Shown: positions 53,587 through 63,045 of the stretch, piece after piece
Numbering within the stretch: position 1 is the stretch's first letter
How the letters are laid out: each line of letters starts with the position of its first letter
Assembly (NCBI GenBank): GCA_002163975.1
Contig: CP019636.1
Span: forward strand, 5,831,501 to 5,895,500
DNA from: Nostocales cyanobacterium HT-58-2
GTDB taxonomy: Bacteria; Cyanobacteriota; Cyanobacteriia; Cyanobacteriales; Nostocaceae
Direction of reading: 5' to 3'
DNA: 64,000 nucleotides
Program-made: the position numbers and the translations under genes
Notes under the pieces: model-generated
What the model saw: only the letters and a program-made list of their open reading frames with translations
Databases searched by the model: none
What the model was told of the DNA's origin: nothing

Positions 53587-54999
53587 CTAACTATTTATTG
53601 GTTGCACCTTTAGGACGACTAATGTCACATCATCGGTGTTTTGCTTATCTACACCGATGAATTGTTGTACTTGGTCAAATAGGTAATCTAGTATTTCTTG
53701 CGGTCCACTACAAATCCTACAAGCGTGGTGAAATACCGCAATGAGGTTTTCTTCATCATAGCGATCGCCACTTGCTGCTGCGGCATCGGTCAAGCCATCT
53801 GTATAGTACAGAATGACATCTCCAGGCTCTAACTTTGCTTGAGCATCTTCATACTGGCTATTGGCATCTAAACCGATCAACATTCCAAAGGTATCCAAAC
53901 GAGTGACTGTTTGTGTTGCAGCATGCCACCACATAGGAGGATTGTGTGCCGCATTACTGTAAGACAAAATCTGAGTTTCGGGGTCATATTCAGAGTAAAA
54001 CAGCGTGACAAAGCGGTGGGAATTTTCTAAATCCGCATACATCACTCGATTCAAGTTTTGCAGAATTCGTTTGGGAGAGTGACCATGCAGCACTTCTCCT
54101 CGCAACATTCCCCGCATCATGGTCATAATCAGTCCTGCGGGGACTCCTTTACCCATAACATCACCAATAACCAAGCCCCAACGACCATCTGTATCAAAAC
54201 TGCTTTTGTTGTTCGGCTGGATTTGATTGTGATTTGTGGGAATAAAATCGTAGTAGTCTCCACCAACACGATTGGCAGGTTTACAGCGTGCTGCCAAGGC
54301 GACACTTGGAATGGTAGGGCATTGGCGTGGTAAAAGTCGCCTTTGAATTTCTGCACCAATTTCTAGTTCTTGATCTAGGCGTTCTTTTTTCCTGAGTTCT
54401 ACAGCTAGTTCATCGTTCTCTATTGCGACTGCCGTTTGATCTGCCACTAATCGAACTAACTTTTGTCTCGTTTCTGTCCAACAATAATTTGGATCACGGC
54501 TCAAAACGTAGAGCCATCCTCGTTCTGTATGCTTTACGAGAATAGCTGTACCAAAGATTTGTATGTCTGGTCCTAAGCAACGATGCATATAGTCATCCAA
54601 TACACCCGTAGTCGTTGCTATCGGTTGGGTATTTGGCACATATGTAATTTGACTGGTTGCTGTTTCTAGTGCTTTGCGGATATTCTTCCGCTGCCGACTA
54701 TCCTGCCAATGCAGCTGCTCTAATCTCACTTGACCATTAGGTTTATACAGAAATAGGGCACTTCCATCTGCATCTGTGACTCTTGTCGCCATCAACGGAA
54801 TCAGCTCCAAAAACTGATTCAAATTATTGAAGCTTCTGAGGGCAAATCCTAAAGAACTCAGTAAGTCTTGAATTTTATTTTGTTCTCGGTGCAACCGTGC
54901 CACAAGTTCTTTAAGTACAACAACTGGAGTGACCTCCGTTGTCGGGACACTACCATTACTATCTGTTGGTTGAGAAGGTGGTTGAGGCACAGTTACCAT
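53587..54999 (-). CDS. GAF-SpoIIE/PP2C-type serine phosphatase
   Basis: 470 aa. Residues ~40-190 read as a GAF-type sensory domain, then a short coiled coil (LAVELRKKERLDQELEIG), and the PP2C/SpoIIE catalytic domain from ~230. Metal-binding motifs: VGGDYYDF, GDVMGKGVPAGLIM, and YTDGLTDAAA. Would dephosphorylate an anti-sigma-antagonist-type protein or act in a partner-switching system; the ligand of the GAF domain is unknown. Isolated gene. Confidence 0.85.
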   Translation of the reverse strand: MVTVPQPPSQPTDSNGSVPTTEVTPVVVLKELVARLHREQNKIQDLLSSLGFALRSFNNLNQFLELIPLMATRVTDADGSALFLYKPNGQVRLEQLHWQDSRQRKNIRKALETATSQITYVPNTQPIATTTGVLDDYMHRCLGPDIQIFGTAILVKHTERGWLYVLSRDPNYCWTETRQKLVRLVADQTAVAIENDELAVELRKKERLDQELEIGAEIQRRLLPRQCPTIPSVALAARCKPANRVGGDYYDFIPTNHNQIQPNNKSSFDTDGRWGLVIGDVMGKGVPAGLIMTMMRGMLRGEVLHGHSPKRILQNLNRVMYADLENSHRFVTLFYSEYDPETQILSYSNAAHNPPMWWHAATQTVTRLDTFGMLIGLDANSQYEDAQAKLEPGDVILYYTDGLTDAAAASGDRYDEENLIAVFHHACRICSGPQEILDYLFDQVQQFIGVDKQNTDDVTLVVLKVQPINS

Positions 55000-55331
55000 T
55001 GTGGTTTACATTAGCAAGTTTTAGAATCCTTATAAAAAATACTTTCGTTTTTGAACAGCTAAATTATATTGTGATAAGTCTTGCAGTTTAGCAAGAGTAG
55101 AAAAACGTAAGGTGTAAATTTAAAAAGTATTTCGTATTTCATTTACTTTTTTAATGACTGAAAATCCAAAGTTGAGATTCATATATTCTTAAGCACTAAA
55201 CGACTTGCAAAAACACCTACCATAAGATAGAAGCTAGTAAGCTTCTCATTATCTCATCAATTCATCACTTTGTCATACATCTTTAGAAATATAAAATTTT
55301 ACTTAAAAAGATAAATAGTTGTCTTTCAAAA

Positions 55332-55545
55332 ATGGCTACTTTTGACCTGGAATCTTATGATTTTCACAACTTCTCCTCATCCACAAATGCGAAATTATAC
55401 AAACTAAAATGCATTAGAGAAATCACCAATTCCCGATGCAGAAGCTGCGGCACAAAATCCAGCAACAGCAGAAATGGCAACCTTTCATCCAAAAGTTGAA
55501 CAAGAAAATTATCTTGCTGTTCAAACTAACTCTTTAAATATTTAA
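55332..55545 (+). pseudogene. possible frameshifted small-gene remnant
   Basis: ATG at 55332 starts MATFDLESYDFHNFSSS. From 55411 a different frame reads ALEKSPIPDAEAAAQNPAT and on to a TAA at 55543, without any start of its own. A single frameshift near 55405 would join them. Nothing is recognised in databases from memory; listed as a remnant only. Confidence 0.3.
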
Positions 55546-55627
55546 TCTACCATTAGAGAATATTTTTAAACTCTAAGTCAGGGAATTTTGACGAACAAAG
55601 AACTCAAAAACCATCACACAAGAGAGT

Positions 55628-55672
55628 GGCAATAAGGTTCGGATGAACCGATTGCCGTTAGCCCGGAGCTAA
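55628..55672. repeat. two adjacent hairpins beyond the ftsY stop
   Basis: Hairpin 1: GGCAAT outside and GGTTC inside, pairing with GAACC and ATTGCC (55628-55656). Hairpin 2: TTAGC-CCGGA-GCTAA (55658-55672). They are 80-120 bases downstream of the ftsY stop. May be a transcription end or a small structured RNA. Confidence 0.4.
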
Positions 55673-55749
55673 AGGTCTGCGCAATTAACTCCCTGTACAG
55701 CAACATTACAATGTTTTTGAAGTGTAAATGCTACCTCTACCCTCTAAGG

Positions 55750-57426
55750 CTAACCATTCAAGAGTGCTTCTACAAACTCATAGCTAGAAAAAGGACGTAG
55801 GTCTTCAATTCCTTCCCCTGCACCAATAAAACGAATAGGTAAGCCTAACTGCTGCACAACAGCAAGGGCAACGCCTCCTTTTGCAGTGCTATCTAGCTTA
55901 GTCAAAACGACACCACTCAGTTGTGCTGCTTGGGAAAAGACTTCGGCTTGCCGCAATCCATTTTGACCTAAAGTAGCATCTAAAACCAAAAGGGACTCGA
56001 CTTTGGCATTGGGGGCTTTTTTGTCAATGATGCGGCGGATTTTACTGAGTTCGTCCATCAAATTTTTTTTATTTTGCAGCCGTCCTGCAGTATCCACCAG
56101 CAATAGTTCTGTTCCTCGGGCAGTGGCAGCAGAGATGGCGTCAAACACGACAGCTGCTGGATCTGCATTCTTCGCGGGATTGGAAACGACTTCCACGCCA
56201 CTTCTTTGACCCCAAATCTTGACCTGTTCTACTGCGGCAGCACGGAAGGTATCTGCTGCACCAATAAGGCATTGATAGCCTGATTTCTTGGCGAGGTGGG
56301 AGATTTTTCCAATGGTTGTGGTTTTACCTGCGCCATTGACCCCAGTGATTAACCAAATGTTGAAAGTTTCTTTTTCTGGGGCAAAAATAAATTTGCCAGA
56401 TTGTTTGACTGGTGCATCGAGCATATCTCGCAAGATTCTTTTGAGATAGGCGATCGCTTCTTCTGGTGGCAAGGCTTCTTGACGAAGCTTGTTCTGTAGA
56501 GTACTGATGATATGGTCTGTAGCTTCGACACCGACATCAGCTTGCAATAGTAATGCCTCAATCTCCGCCACTGCTGCTTGGTTCAGCGGACCTTGTCCAA
56601 CAATTGCCTTAAGTTGGTTGACGATGTTACGGCGAGTTTTATCTAAGCCTTGCCGCAGCTTTTTGAGCCAAGTGATTTCTTCAACAGAAATGTCTTCTGG
56701 ACGCCGACCTTGTGCCGCCAAGACTTCTGTTGACCACAAAAACCCTTCATCAAAGTCAAGTCCAGCAATTGCCTCTGGAAGTTCTGGTGCTGTGGTAGTT
56801 GCGGCAGCTAGCTGTACTACCTCGGGTTCTTGCACTTCAATTGCAGTGGCTATGAGTCTTTCCTGCTTTGCTTGCCGTTCTGCTGCTGCCCTTTCTAAAA
56901 AGGATAATGTTGCAGGTGCCGTTGGCTGTGTCACCTCTTCTGTTGTTGGTGGTTCTGTAGGTTCTGGTGCAGCGAGACTTTCTGTGGTCACTAAGTTTTC
57001 AGCATCTGGCTCAGAGGCAATTGCTGCGACTTCTGGTGCTTCATCTGTGCTATCTGGTTCTTCCGCAACGGTTTGCGCCGCATCAGCCGCCACTTCTTCT
57101 GGAGGTTGTGGGGTTTCTACTGCTGGTTGTGGTTGTGCCGTTTCTGCCTTGGCTGGCTCTGTTCCAGGCTCTTGTTGTAGTGCTTCGGCTGTGACTTCAT
57201 TCGTTGGCGTTTCTGCCGACTCGGATTGTTGCTTTTGCTGGATGTTCTTGTAGGCAGCTTTAGCATAAGCCAATAGGTCTACTTCCACATCAGGTGCGGT
57301 TTCTGTCGTTGATGTTTGGGCTGGTTCAGATTGAGATTCTTTGGTAGCAGGAGTTTCTTCCTGCTTTTGTTGAGAGGGAGTACCAGAAGGTTCGTTATAT
57401 TGACGGCGGAACCAATTAAAGACCAT
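55750..57426 (-). CDS. ftsY: signal recognition particle receptor FtsY
   Basis: 558 aa. Residues 1-~250 are an acidic Glu/Pro/Ala/Thr-rich extension, then N and G domains. GTPase motifs: G1 GVNGAGKTTT, G3 DTAGR, G4 TKLD, G5 GAGEG, with DATLGQNG between. It docks SRP-ribosome complexes at the membrane. Upstream in the same orientation are nusB (254 bases) and a DUF502 protein gene, an arrangement I recall in related cyanobacteria. Confidence 0.95.
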   Translation of the reverse strand: MVFNWFRRQYNEPSGTPSQQKQEETPATKESQSEPAQTSTTETAPDVEVDLLAYAKAAYKNIQQKQQSESAETPTNEVTAEALQQEPGTEPAKAETAQPQPAVETPQPPEEVAADAAQTVAEEPDSTDEAPEVAAIASEPDAENLVTTESLAAPEPTEPPTTEEVTQPTAPATLSFLERAAAERQAKQERLIATAIEVQEPEVVQLAAATTTAPELPEAIAGLDFDEGFLWSTEVLAAQGRRPEDISVEEITWLKKLRQGLDKTRRNIVNQLKAIVGQGPLNQAAVAEIEALLLQADVGVEATDHIISTLQNKLRQEALPPEEAIAYLKRILRDMLDAPVKQSGKFIFAPEKETFNIWLITGVNGAGKTTTIGKISHLAKKSGYQCLIGAADTFRAAAVEQVKIWGQRSGVEVVSNPAKNADPAAVVFDAISAATARGTELLLVDTAGRLQNKKNLMDELSKIRRIIDKKAPNAKVESLLVLDATLGQNGLRQAEVFSQAAQLSGVVLTKLDSTAKGGVALAVVQQLGLPIRFIGAGEGIEDLRPFSSYEFVEALLNG

Positions 57427-57682
57427 TGCAGCTTGCGTGTTATAAAACTTAAGTTTTTATCTAAGTTATGAGTTTAATTTAACTTTTAACTCTTTCTTGA
57501 GGTAATGTTTGCCACAGATGATTTTTCTATAATCTCCCTACCCTCTTGCGAATGCAAGGTATTGTATCCCTACCACTGTCCCCCGTAGGGGGTACAGGGA
57601 GGAAACAATTTTATTGATTGGGAGGGCAAGGGTCATGGGAATAAAGTGAATTAGCATTAATACTGACAACTAGAACTTGTGG
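57427..57682. other. gap between nusB and ftsY
   Basis: No gene. Contains a C/G-rich hairpin CCCCCGTAGGGGG at about 57584-57597. May contain the ftsY promoter. Confidence 0.4.
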
Positions 57683-58333
57683 CTATAGAGTCGTTGCTAT
57701 CTTTCTTTGCTCAGTGACTCGGCGCAGAACACCATTAATGAATCGATGGCTATCTTCTTCACTGTAGCGTTTAGCTAACTCGACAGCTTCGTTGATTGCC
57801 ACGCTTTCCGGAAGGTGAAGATACTTCATTTCTGTCACGGCGATTCGCAGTATGTCCCGGTCGATATGGGCAAGGCGAGTGACTTGCCAATCGACTAAGG
57901 CAGTAGAAATTTGCTCATCTATCAGGCTTCGGTTTTCATTGACAGTAATGATGATGTCTTTGGCGTACTCGCGGACTTCTTTGTCTTGATTAGCTAGTTG
58001 AATGAGTTCTGGGAATTCAACAGCTGCTGCCAACTTATTGATGGCTGTTTGTGTGTACACAATCGCCTCTTTGACCATTGTCCTGGCAGTATTTAGGTCG
58101 GTAGCACGTGTTTGGCTAGTTAGAAGGCGGTCGTTACTGCGTTGTAGCTCGCCAGCAGCATTGTCTAAGGTATCTTGAACCTCAGATCTCAGGGTGCGGA
58201 CTGCTGCTAACACTAACTTTGGTACGAGTTGATCTTGTGGGATTTTTTCTAATTTCTTAGGGCTAATTGGCAGTTGACTTAGGCTTAAAAGTGCCAATTC
58301 GCGGGCAATTTGACGAGGTTTACGCTCTTGCAT
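57683..58333 (-). CDS. nusB: transcription antitermination factor NusB
   Basis: 216 aa, longer than the ~140 of enterobacteria, as usual in cyanobacteria. N-terminal RQIARELALLSLSQL matches the family start. The NusB core is the C-terminal part with DRDILRIAVTEMKYLHLPESVAINEAVELAKRYSEEDSHRFINGVL. Acts in rRNA antitermination with NusE. Confidence 0.93.
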   Translation of the reverse strand: MQERKPRQIARELALLSLSQLPISPKKLEKIPQDQLVPKLVLAAVRTLRSEVQDTLDNAAGELQRSNDRLLTSQTRATDLNTARTMVKEAIVYTQTAINKLAAAVEFPELIQLANQDKEVREYAKDIIITVNENRSLIDEQISTALVDWQVTRLAHIDRDILRIAVTEMKYLHLPESVAINEAVELAKRYSEEDSHRFINGVLRRVTEQRKIATTL

Positions 58334-58967
58334 AAAAGTGGCTCAGGGTGTGAGGAAGAATTTTCGATTTTAGATTAACAAGTGCAAACAAGGAAGACTA
58401 GAGGAATAACTCTTAACGAAATGATGACAAAAGAATGGGGTTAACCCGCTCTCATGATATCTGGCATTGGAGAGTTGAGGTTGCAAGCAAGTGAATTTAT
58501 TCGCCCAGATAAAAAAATTTTCCTTTCTAAATCCCCCCACTCGCTTCGCTCAAATTCGCTCGTTCTTCTTAGAAAGTTGCCAGGAGGAGCCAGTACTGCA
58601 GGAGGGGAGCCACTGCGGTGGACGGGTTCCCCGGCATAAAGCAAGTGGCGTTCTCCCTCCGTAGGTATCTGGCGTTGGTTTCCCTCCGTAGCAAACTTTC
58701 CGCAAAATTCAAAAATAAAATTCTTCATTTTGAATATTTTGAATTTTTCCGTTCGCGCAGCGTCTGCGCTACCGAGAAGGAGGTATGGGGTTATTGTGAG
58801 GAGCTAGCACTGTTGTTAGCCAGCGCTATGCAGGATGGTTAGTCCGATCTGATAGTGACTACCGTGCATAGTTTCCCGACTTGTTCAAAGCAGCGTCTGG
58901 GGAAGGAAAGGTGACTAGCGTTTGTGCATTCTAAGTTCTTCTCAAGAATAACGACTGACTACTCATC
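58334..58967. repeat. gap with mosaic repeats
   Basis: No gene between nusB and the DUF502 gene. From ~58530 to ~58780 the region contains modules also seen at 34333-34790: GCCAGGAGGAGCCAGTACTG, CTCCCTCCGTAGGTATCTGG, and an AT-rich TTCAAAATT/AATTTTGAA part. Short frames here are artefacts. Confidence 0.55.
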
Positions 58968-59810
58968 TTAAGTTTCTTCCAGAGGAATAACCTGCCGTTT
59001 TGCTTCTATGGGTGCTACTTCTAGTTTGCGCTCTTTAGAGTTAGGGATAACCAACGGAGTTAGGGAAGTATTAGGAGCAACAATGCCACCAGAGACTATG
59101 ATTTTAAAGGCATCTTCAATGGATAATGACAGGTTCACGACCTCGTCTTCAGGAACAACCGCATACCATCCGGTAGTGGGATTCGGGGTTGTCGGGATGA
59201 AAACGCTCAACATTGGGCGAGACATCTGAGCCTGGATTTCACTGCTCATAGCACCTGTCACGAAGGCGATCGCCCACATGCCTCTGCGAGGGTATTCTAC
59301 TAAAATCACACGGCGAAACTTACCATTGGTGTCTTTTAAGAGTGTTTCGAGAAGCTGCTTGAGAGTTTTGTAAACCTGACCAGCTAAAGGAATCGCCTGC
59401 AACAGCCGCTCACCCACATCTAGCAACCACTGCCCTGCAATATTTCGAGCCATCAAGCCAATTAGGAGTATACTCAACAGCGGTACCATCAGTCCCACTA
59501 AGAGATTCAGTAAATTGACCAAGATGGGATGCATTCCCTGAAATGGATTCAGTTGTTTGGGAATTTGAGTGAGAAAGTTTATGACCCAAGTTGCAACGGT
59601 AATCGTTAGCCAAATGGTAGTTGCCAGGGGAATCACGACCAACAACCCAGCAATTAGGTCATTTTTAAGGTCCTGTTTCCAGCGATTAATTGCCAAGTCC
59701 CTATTCTCCTTTTTTAGGCAAGTGGAACTTCTTTTATTGGTACTCATACCATTAGATTCGTCAAATGGAGAGGACAGACTTGTACTCTTTGGAGTCGCGG
59801 TTTTTGCCAC
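58968..59810 (-). CDS. DUF502 membrane protein
   Basis: 280 aa. N-terminal basic tail, then two helices (DLIAGLLVVIPLATTIWLTI and LLNLLVGLMVPLLSILLIGL) and a conserved soluble part with RRVILVEYPRRGMWAIAFVTG and VFIPTTPNPTTGWYAVVPEDEV, the DUF502 hallmark. Function unknown. Third gene of a likely DUF502-nusB-ftsY row. Confidence 0.88.
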   Translation of the reverse strand: MAKTATPKSTSLSSPFDESNGMSTNKRSSTCLKKENRDLAINRWKQDLKNDLIAGLLVVIPLATTIWLTITVATWVINFLTQIPKQLNPFQGMHPILVNLLNLLVGLMVPLLSILLIGLMARNIAGQWLLDVGERLLQAIPLAGQVYKTLKQLLETLLKDTNGKFRRVILVEYPRRGMWAIAFVTGAMSSEIQAQMSRPMLSVFIPTTPNPTTGWYAVVPEDEVVNLSLSIEDAFKIIVSGGIVAPNTSLTPLVIPNSKERKLEVAPIEAKRQVIPLEET

Positions 59811-60197
59811 TCCTACTTTTGACTTAACGGCAATATACCGTCAATAGCTGTCCCAAAAGGCATACAGATGAGCTAGTAAGCTAAAAATAAACCATTTTGT
59901 GCTAAATTTAGCATTTTTCCTACTTTGTGCAGAAAGACGCAGGATAAGTAGGCTGGTCATTAGCTAGTGTAACGATTTGTTACTTGTTTTTTTAAGACTT
60001 GTAAAATATTGTTGCAAGTCTTGTAACGTATTACTAATACTACCTTGCCAGATAAAAAGCTGCTGATTGCTCTTTTGAAGACATTACTGGACTTTTCTAG
60101 TATTTTTGCTTATGAATGGCACTCTGAGGATGACAATCAGCTCATTTAATAGAATTCTGTGAAAAACATTAAGTTATATAAAACATAACATGAGAGA
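59811..60197. other. gap with an AT-rich hairpin
   Basis: No gene. AAGACTTG (59994-60001) pairs with CAAGTCTT (60015-60022) and GTTAC/GTAAC flank it, a plausible end for transcripts of the oxidoreductase gene upstream at 60198. Also contains the DUF502 promoter. Confidence 0.4.
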
Positions 60198-61676
60198 TTA
60201 GAAATTCCAATTTCGCCGAAGGTGAAAGAAGCTTTCCAGACAGTCTTGCCAAGCAATGTTACGACTCAAATTTTGCTGTCTCCAATCTCGTACAGTTTGT
60301 TCAAAAATTTCTGAGAAACTTGGACACAGAGGAGCGAGGTGAGCTAGGCGATCAATTTTGATTTTTTCGGTGATCGCCAAAGCAATCACATTAATTAACT
60401 CTCCAGCTTGTGCACCTAAGATTGAAGCTCCTAAAATTTCACCATTACGTAAGACAATGAGCTTAAAGATACCTGTAGTTTCATCGCGGATTTGGGACGC
60501 TGAGAGTGTTTTAAAAAACTGCCGTAAAATAATAACTTCATCAGCACTGTACTGTTGTTTGGCTTGTACCTGTGTTAACCCAACTTGTGCAAATGTTGGA
60601 TGAGTAAATACTGCCCAAGGAATATAGCGATAATTAACTTTCTCCCTGGGGAAAAAGAGTGCATTTTGCAGAGCTACTCTCGCTTCGTAATAAGCAACAT
60701 TAGCGAATTCATAACCACCAATCACATCACCACAAGCCCAAATACGGGGGTTTGTGGTTTGCAGTTTGTCATTGACAAGCAAACGACGCTGATTCCATTT
60801 AACGTTGACGGCTGCCAAATTTAAGGATTCAATATTTGGTTGCTGTGCTGTTGCTACTACAATTTCATCTGCTTCAATTGCCTTATCTCCCACCTGAAGC
60901 CATTTTTTCCCCTCAATTCGTCTGACTTGAGTAATGAATGTTTTGGTGAAGATACGCACACCTTCTGCTTCTAAGACACTGCAAAGGAGTTGGGCTATCT
61001 CTGAGTCAACATGAGGAAGAATGTTGGGACGTTCTACAACTAGCGTCACATCGTAACCAAACCGCGCTAGAGTTTGAGCAAGTTCAATACTTTGAGGAAG
61101 ACCACCCAGAATAACCAACTGTTTAGGTAGTGTAGAACTGCTTAGTGATTGTCTAATCTGAGGTATGGTCAGAAAGCGAGTTTTTTGTAATCCTTCAATT
61201 TCTGGAATTGCTGGATGCGAACCAGTGGCGAGCAAATAGGTGCGTGCGCGTAGCAAGCGAGCATTAACAGCAAATGATAGATGGGGTGAAGATTGAAATT
61301 GACCATTGCCCAGGATGACATCCACTCCTTGAGCAGCGAGGAAGGCAGGTGAATATTGCTCTTGGAGATTAGAGACAACGCCATGTGCATATAGCGTTGC
61401 TTGAGACATATCAATAGAAATTCGGCATTTTTCTTGTGTATCTGCACACGAGGCATGAAGCCCAAAAAGAGCTGCATCACCTAGTTGTTTGGTCAGGTTG
61501 CTGATGTGGCTAAGAGCATGGTGATCAATAAACTCATAAGGTGTGTTTAACTTTGTTAACGCACCATGGGTTGGCTCCACTAAGGCAACCTTGGCTTTTT
61601 GTTGAGAAGCAGTAAGGGCGGCGTAGCGTCCTGCTGGACTGCCGCCAATAATCACAACATCGTAATCAATAGTCAC
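60198..61676 (-). CDS. FAD/NAD-dependent disulfide-reductase-like protein lacking the redox Cys pair
   Basis: 492 aa with the full pyridine-nucleotide disulfide oxidoreductase layout: FAD motif VIIGGSPAGRYAAL, NAD motif VILGGLPQSIELAQTLARFGYDVTLV, and WACGDVIGGYEFANVAYYEA in the FAD site, then a dimerisation domain with a C-terminal helix. Yet the segment that should hold the GGTCVNVGCVPSK-type redox-active disulfide reads THGALTKLNTPYEFIDHH with no Cys pair. It is therefore unlikely to be a dihydrolipoamide, mercuric or glutathione reductase; substrate unknown. Confidence 0.85.
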   Translation of the reverse strand: MTIDYDVVIIGGSPAGRYAALTASQQKAKVALVEPTHGALTKLNTPYEFIDHHALSHISNLTKQLGDAALFGLHASCADTQEKCRISIDMSQATLYAHGVVSNLQEQYSPAFLAAQGVDVILGNGQFQSSPHLSFAVNARLLRARTYLLATGSHPAIPEIEGLQKTRFLTIPQIRQSLSSSTLPKQLVILGGLPQSIELAQTLARFGYDVTLVVERPNILPHVDSEIAQLLCSVLEAEGVRIFTKTFITQVRRIEGKKWLQVGDKAIEADEIVVATAQQPNIESLNLAAVNVKWNQRRLLVNDKLQTTNPRIWACGDVIGGYEFANVAYYEARVALQNALFFPREKVNYRYIPWAVFTHPTFAQVGLTQVQAKQQYSADEVIILRQFFKTLSASQIRDETTGIFKLIVLRNGEILGASILGAQAGELINVIALAITEKIKIDRLAHLAPLCPSFSEIFEQTVRDWRQQNLSRNIAWQDCLESFFHLRRNWNF

Positions 61677-61924
61677 GTTATTTGTCCTTCGTCTTGTGTG
61701 AACCAGCGCTGCAAGAGCGTATCCGCACCGATTCCCTGGAGGGTCAATTGTTCTCCCCTGGGTTGCGGCAAGCCCTATAGGCTTCTATGTCAATTGTGCT
61801 TTGTCCTTACTGACTCATGACTAATAACTAATGACCTTCGCTTCTCAAACATTCAAAATTCAAAATGCAAAATTCAAAAAAAAGAATCTTAATGCGTGAA
61901 TTTTGAATTGATAAATTTTAATTT
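61677..61924. repeat. gap with repeat modules
   Basis: Contains GCTGCAAGAGCGTATCCGCA, close to modules at 34420-34530, and an AT-rich stretch with TTCAAAATTCAAAAT and AATTTTGAATTG that can fold back. No gene. Confidence 0.5.
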
Positions 61925-63019
61925 TCAATTAAGCGAAGGGGTGACTGATGATAGTGCTGCTAGCAAGCGCTGGTTATCTGACCAAGAGCGTACAGCCACC
62001 CGGAAATACCTATCACCCAGTTCAGGAAAACTCAAACAATCACGAATAAAAATCTGGTGATGCTTGAGTAATTTTTGCTGCAACTGGGAACTAGATTGCT
62101 GTGATTCAACGAGTAGAAAATTAGCGGCACTTTGCAAAGGTTGCAATCCTGGTAAAGAGCCTAAACCCTGGAAGAGTTGGTTGCGTGCCGGTGGTAACCA
62201 TGCCCAGGTTTGGTCTTGAAACTCTTGATCCTTAATCACAGCAACTGCTGCCGCTGCTGCCAAGGTATTGACAGGCCAGGGGTCACGCCACAACTGCCAA
62301 CGCCGCAAACGGTCGGGATGGGCGATCGCATATCCCAGCCGCAAACCAGGCAAACTGTAGAACTTGGTCAGTGATCGCAAAATCACTAAGTTTGGATATT
62401 CCTGCACCACTGGTATCAGACTTTGTTCCTGTTCTGGGGGCAGAAAATCCATAAAAGCTTCATCCACCACCACTAAGGCAAATTCCTCTAGGTATGGCAG
62501 AATAGCTTCTTTTGAAAATAACTTTCCCGTTGGGTTGTGGGGATTATTCAGCAATAGTCCTTTATCTTTGGTCTTTTGTCTTTTATCAAAAATCAATGAC
62601 AAATCACTCATGACAAATGACTTATGACAAATGACTGATAACAAAGGAAACTCCAGTACTTTAGCCTGGTATGCCGCCAGTGATCGGTAGTAGTCACCAA
62701 AGGCTGGAGTTATTAAAGCTGTTGCGGCTAATTGTGCTAGTTCCCGACCAGCCAGCGAAAGTAATTCTGCCGAGCCGTTACCCGGCAAAATCCACTCATA
62801 AGGCAGTTGATGAAAGTGACTGAGAGCGAGTCTCAGTTCACGATAATCAGGGTCTGGATAGTGCCTGAGATTGCCCAATTGGGACTCAATTGCCGCGATC
62901 GCGCTGTTTGGGGGTCCCAAAGGGCTAATGCTTGCAGAAAAATCCAGAATAGCACTTGGGGGACAGCCAGCTAGTGCTGCTGCCCAGGCTAGATTTCCCC
63001 CGTGTGCTGGTTGCCGCAT
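61925..63019 (-). CDS. cobD: threonine-phosphate decarboxylase-like aminotransferase (CobD)
   Basis: 364 aa, PLP fold type I. Start HGGNLAWAA matches CobD. PLP features: GNGSAELLSL, NNPHNPTGK, VVDEAFMDF (Asp186), and SLTKFYSLPGLRLGY with the Schiff-base Lys219. Residues ~128-154 (HKSFVMSDLSLIFDKRQKTKDK region) are encoded by heptamer-like repeat DNA and interrupt the loop before NNPHNPTG. Makes the aminopropanol linker precursor for cobalamin; a histidinol-phosphate aminotransferase paralogue is the alternative reading. Confidence 0.85.
   Translation of the reverse strand: MRQPAHGGNLAWAAALAGCPPSAILDFSASISPLGPPNSAIAAIESQLGNLRHYPDPDYRELRLALSHFHQLPYEWILPGNGSAELLSLAGRELAQLAATALITPAFGDYYRSLAAYQAKVLEFPLLSVICHKSFVMSDLSLIFDKRQKTKDKGLLLNNPHNPTGKLFSKEAILPYLEEFALVVVDEAFMDFLPPEQEQSLIPVVQEYPNLVILRSLTKFYSLPGLRLGYAIAHPDRLRRWQLWRDPWPVNTLAAAAAVAVIKDQEFQDQTWAWLPPARNQLFQGLGSLPGLQPLQSAANFLLVESQQSSSQLQQKLLKHHQIFIRDCLSFPELGDRYFRVAVRSWSDNQRLLAALSSVTPSLN
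62565..62650. repeat. heptamer-type repeat inside cobD
   Basis: ATGACAAATGACTT, ATGACAAATGACTG and a CAATGACAAATCACTC copy run in series, with CTTTTGTCTTTTATC units to the left. Lies within cobD without disturbing its frame. Confidence 0.65.
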
Positions 63020-63045
63020 AGAAAAAGGGTGACCTAGGAAAGAAC

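Larger units (their letters stand above)
55000..55749. other. gap with a possible gene remnant and hairpins
   Basis: AT-rich. A frame without a start (55411-55545) reads coding-like residues, and a 55-residue frame from an ATG at 55332 runs into it in another phase. Two adjacent hairpins lie at 55628-55672, past the end of ftsY. No intact gene. Confidence 0.45.

Noticed and set aside
56489..57253. 254-codon forward frame opposite ftsY
   Set aside because: Mirrors the Glu/Ala/Thr-rich low-complexity N-terminus of FtsY; Ser/Ala-rich translation is an artefact.
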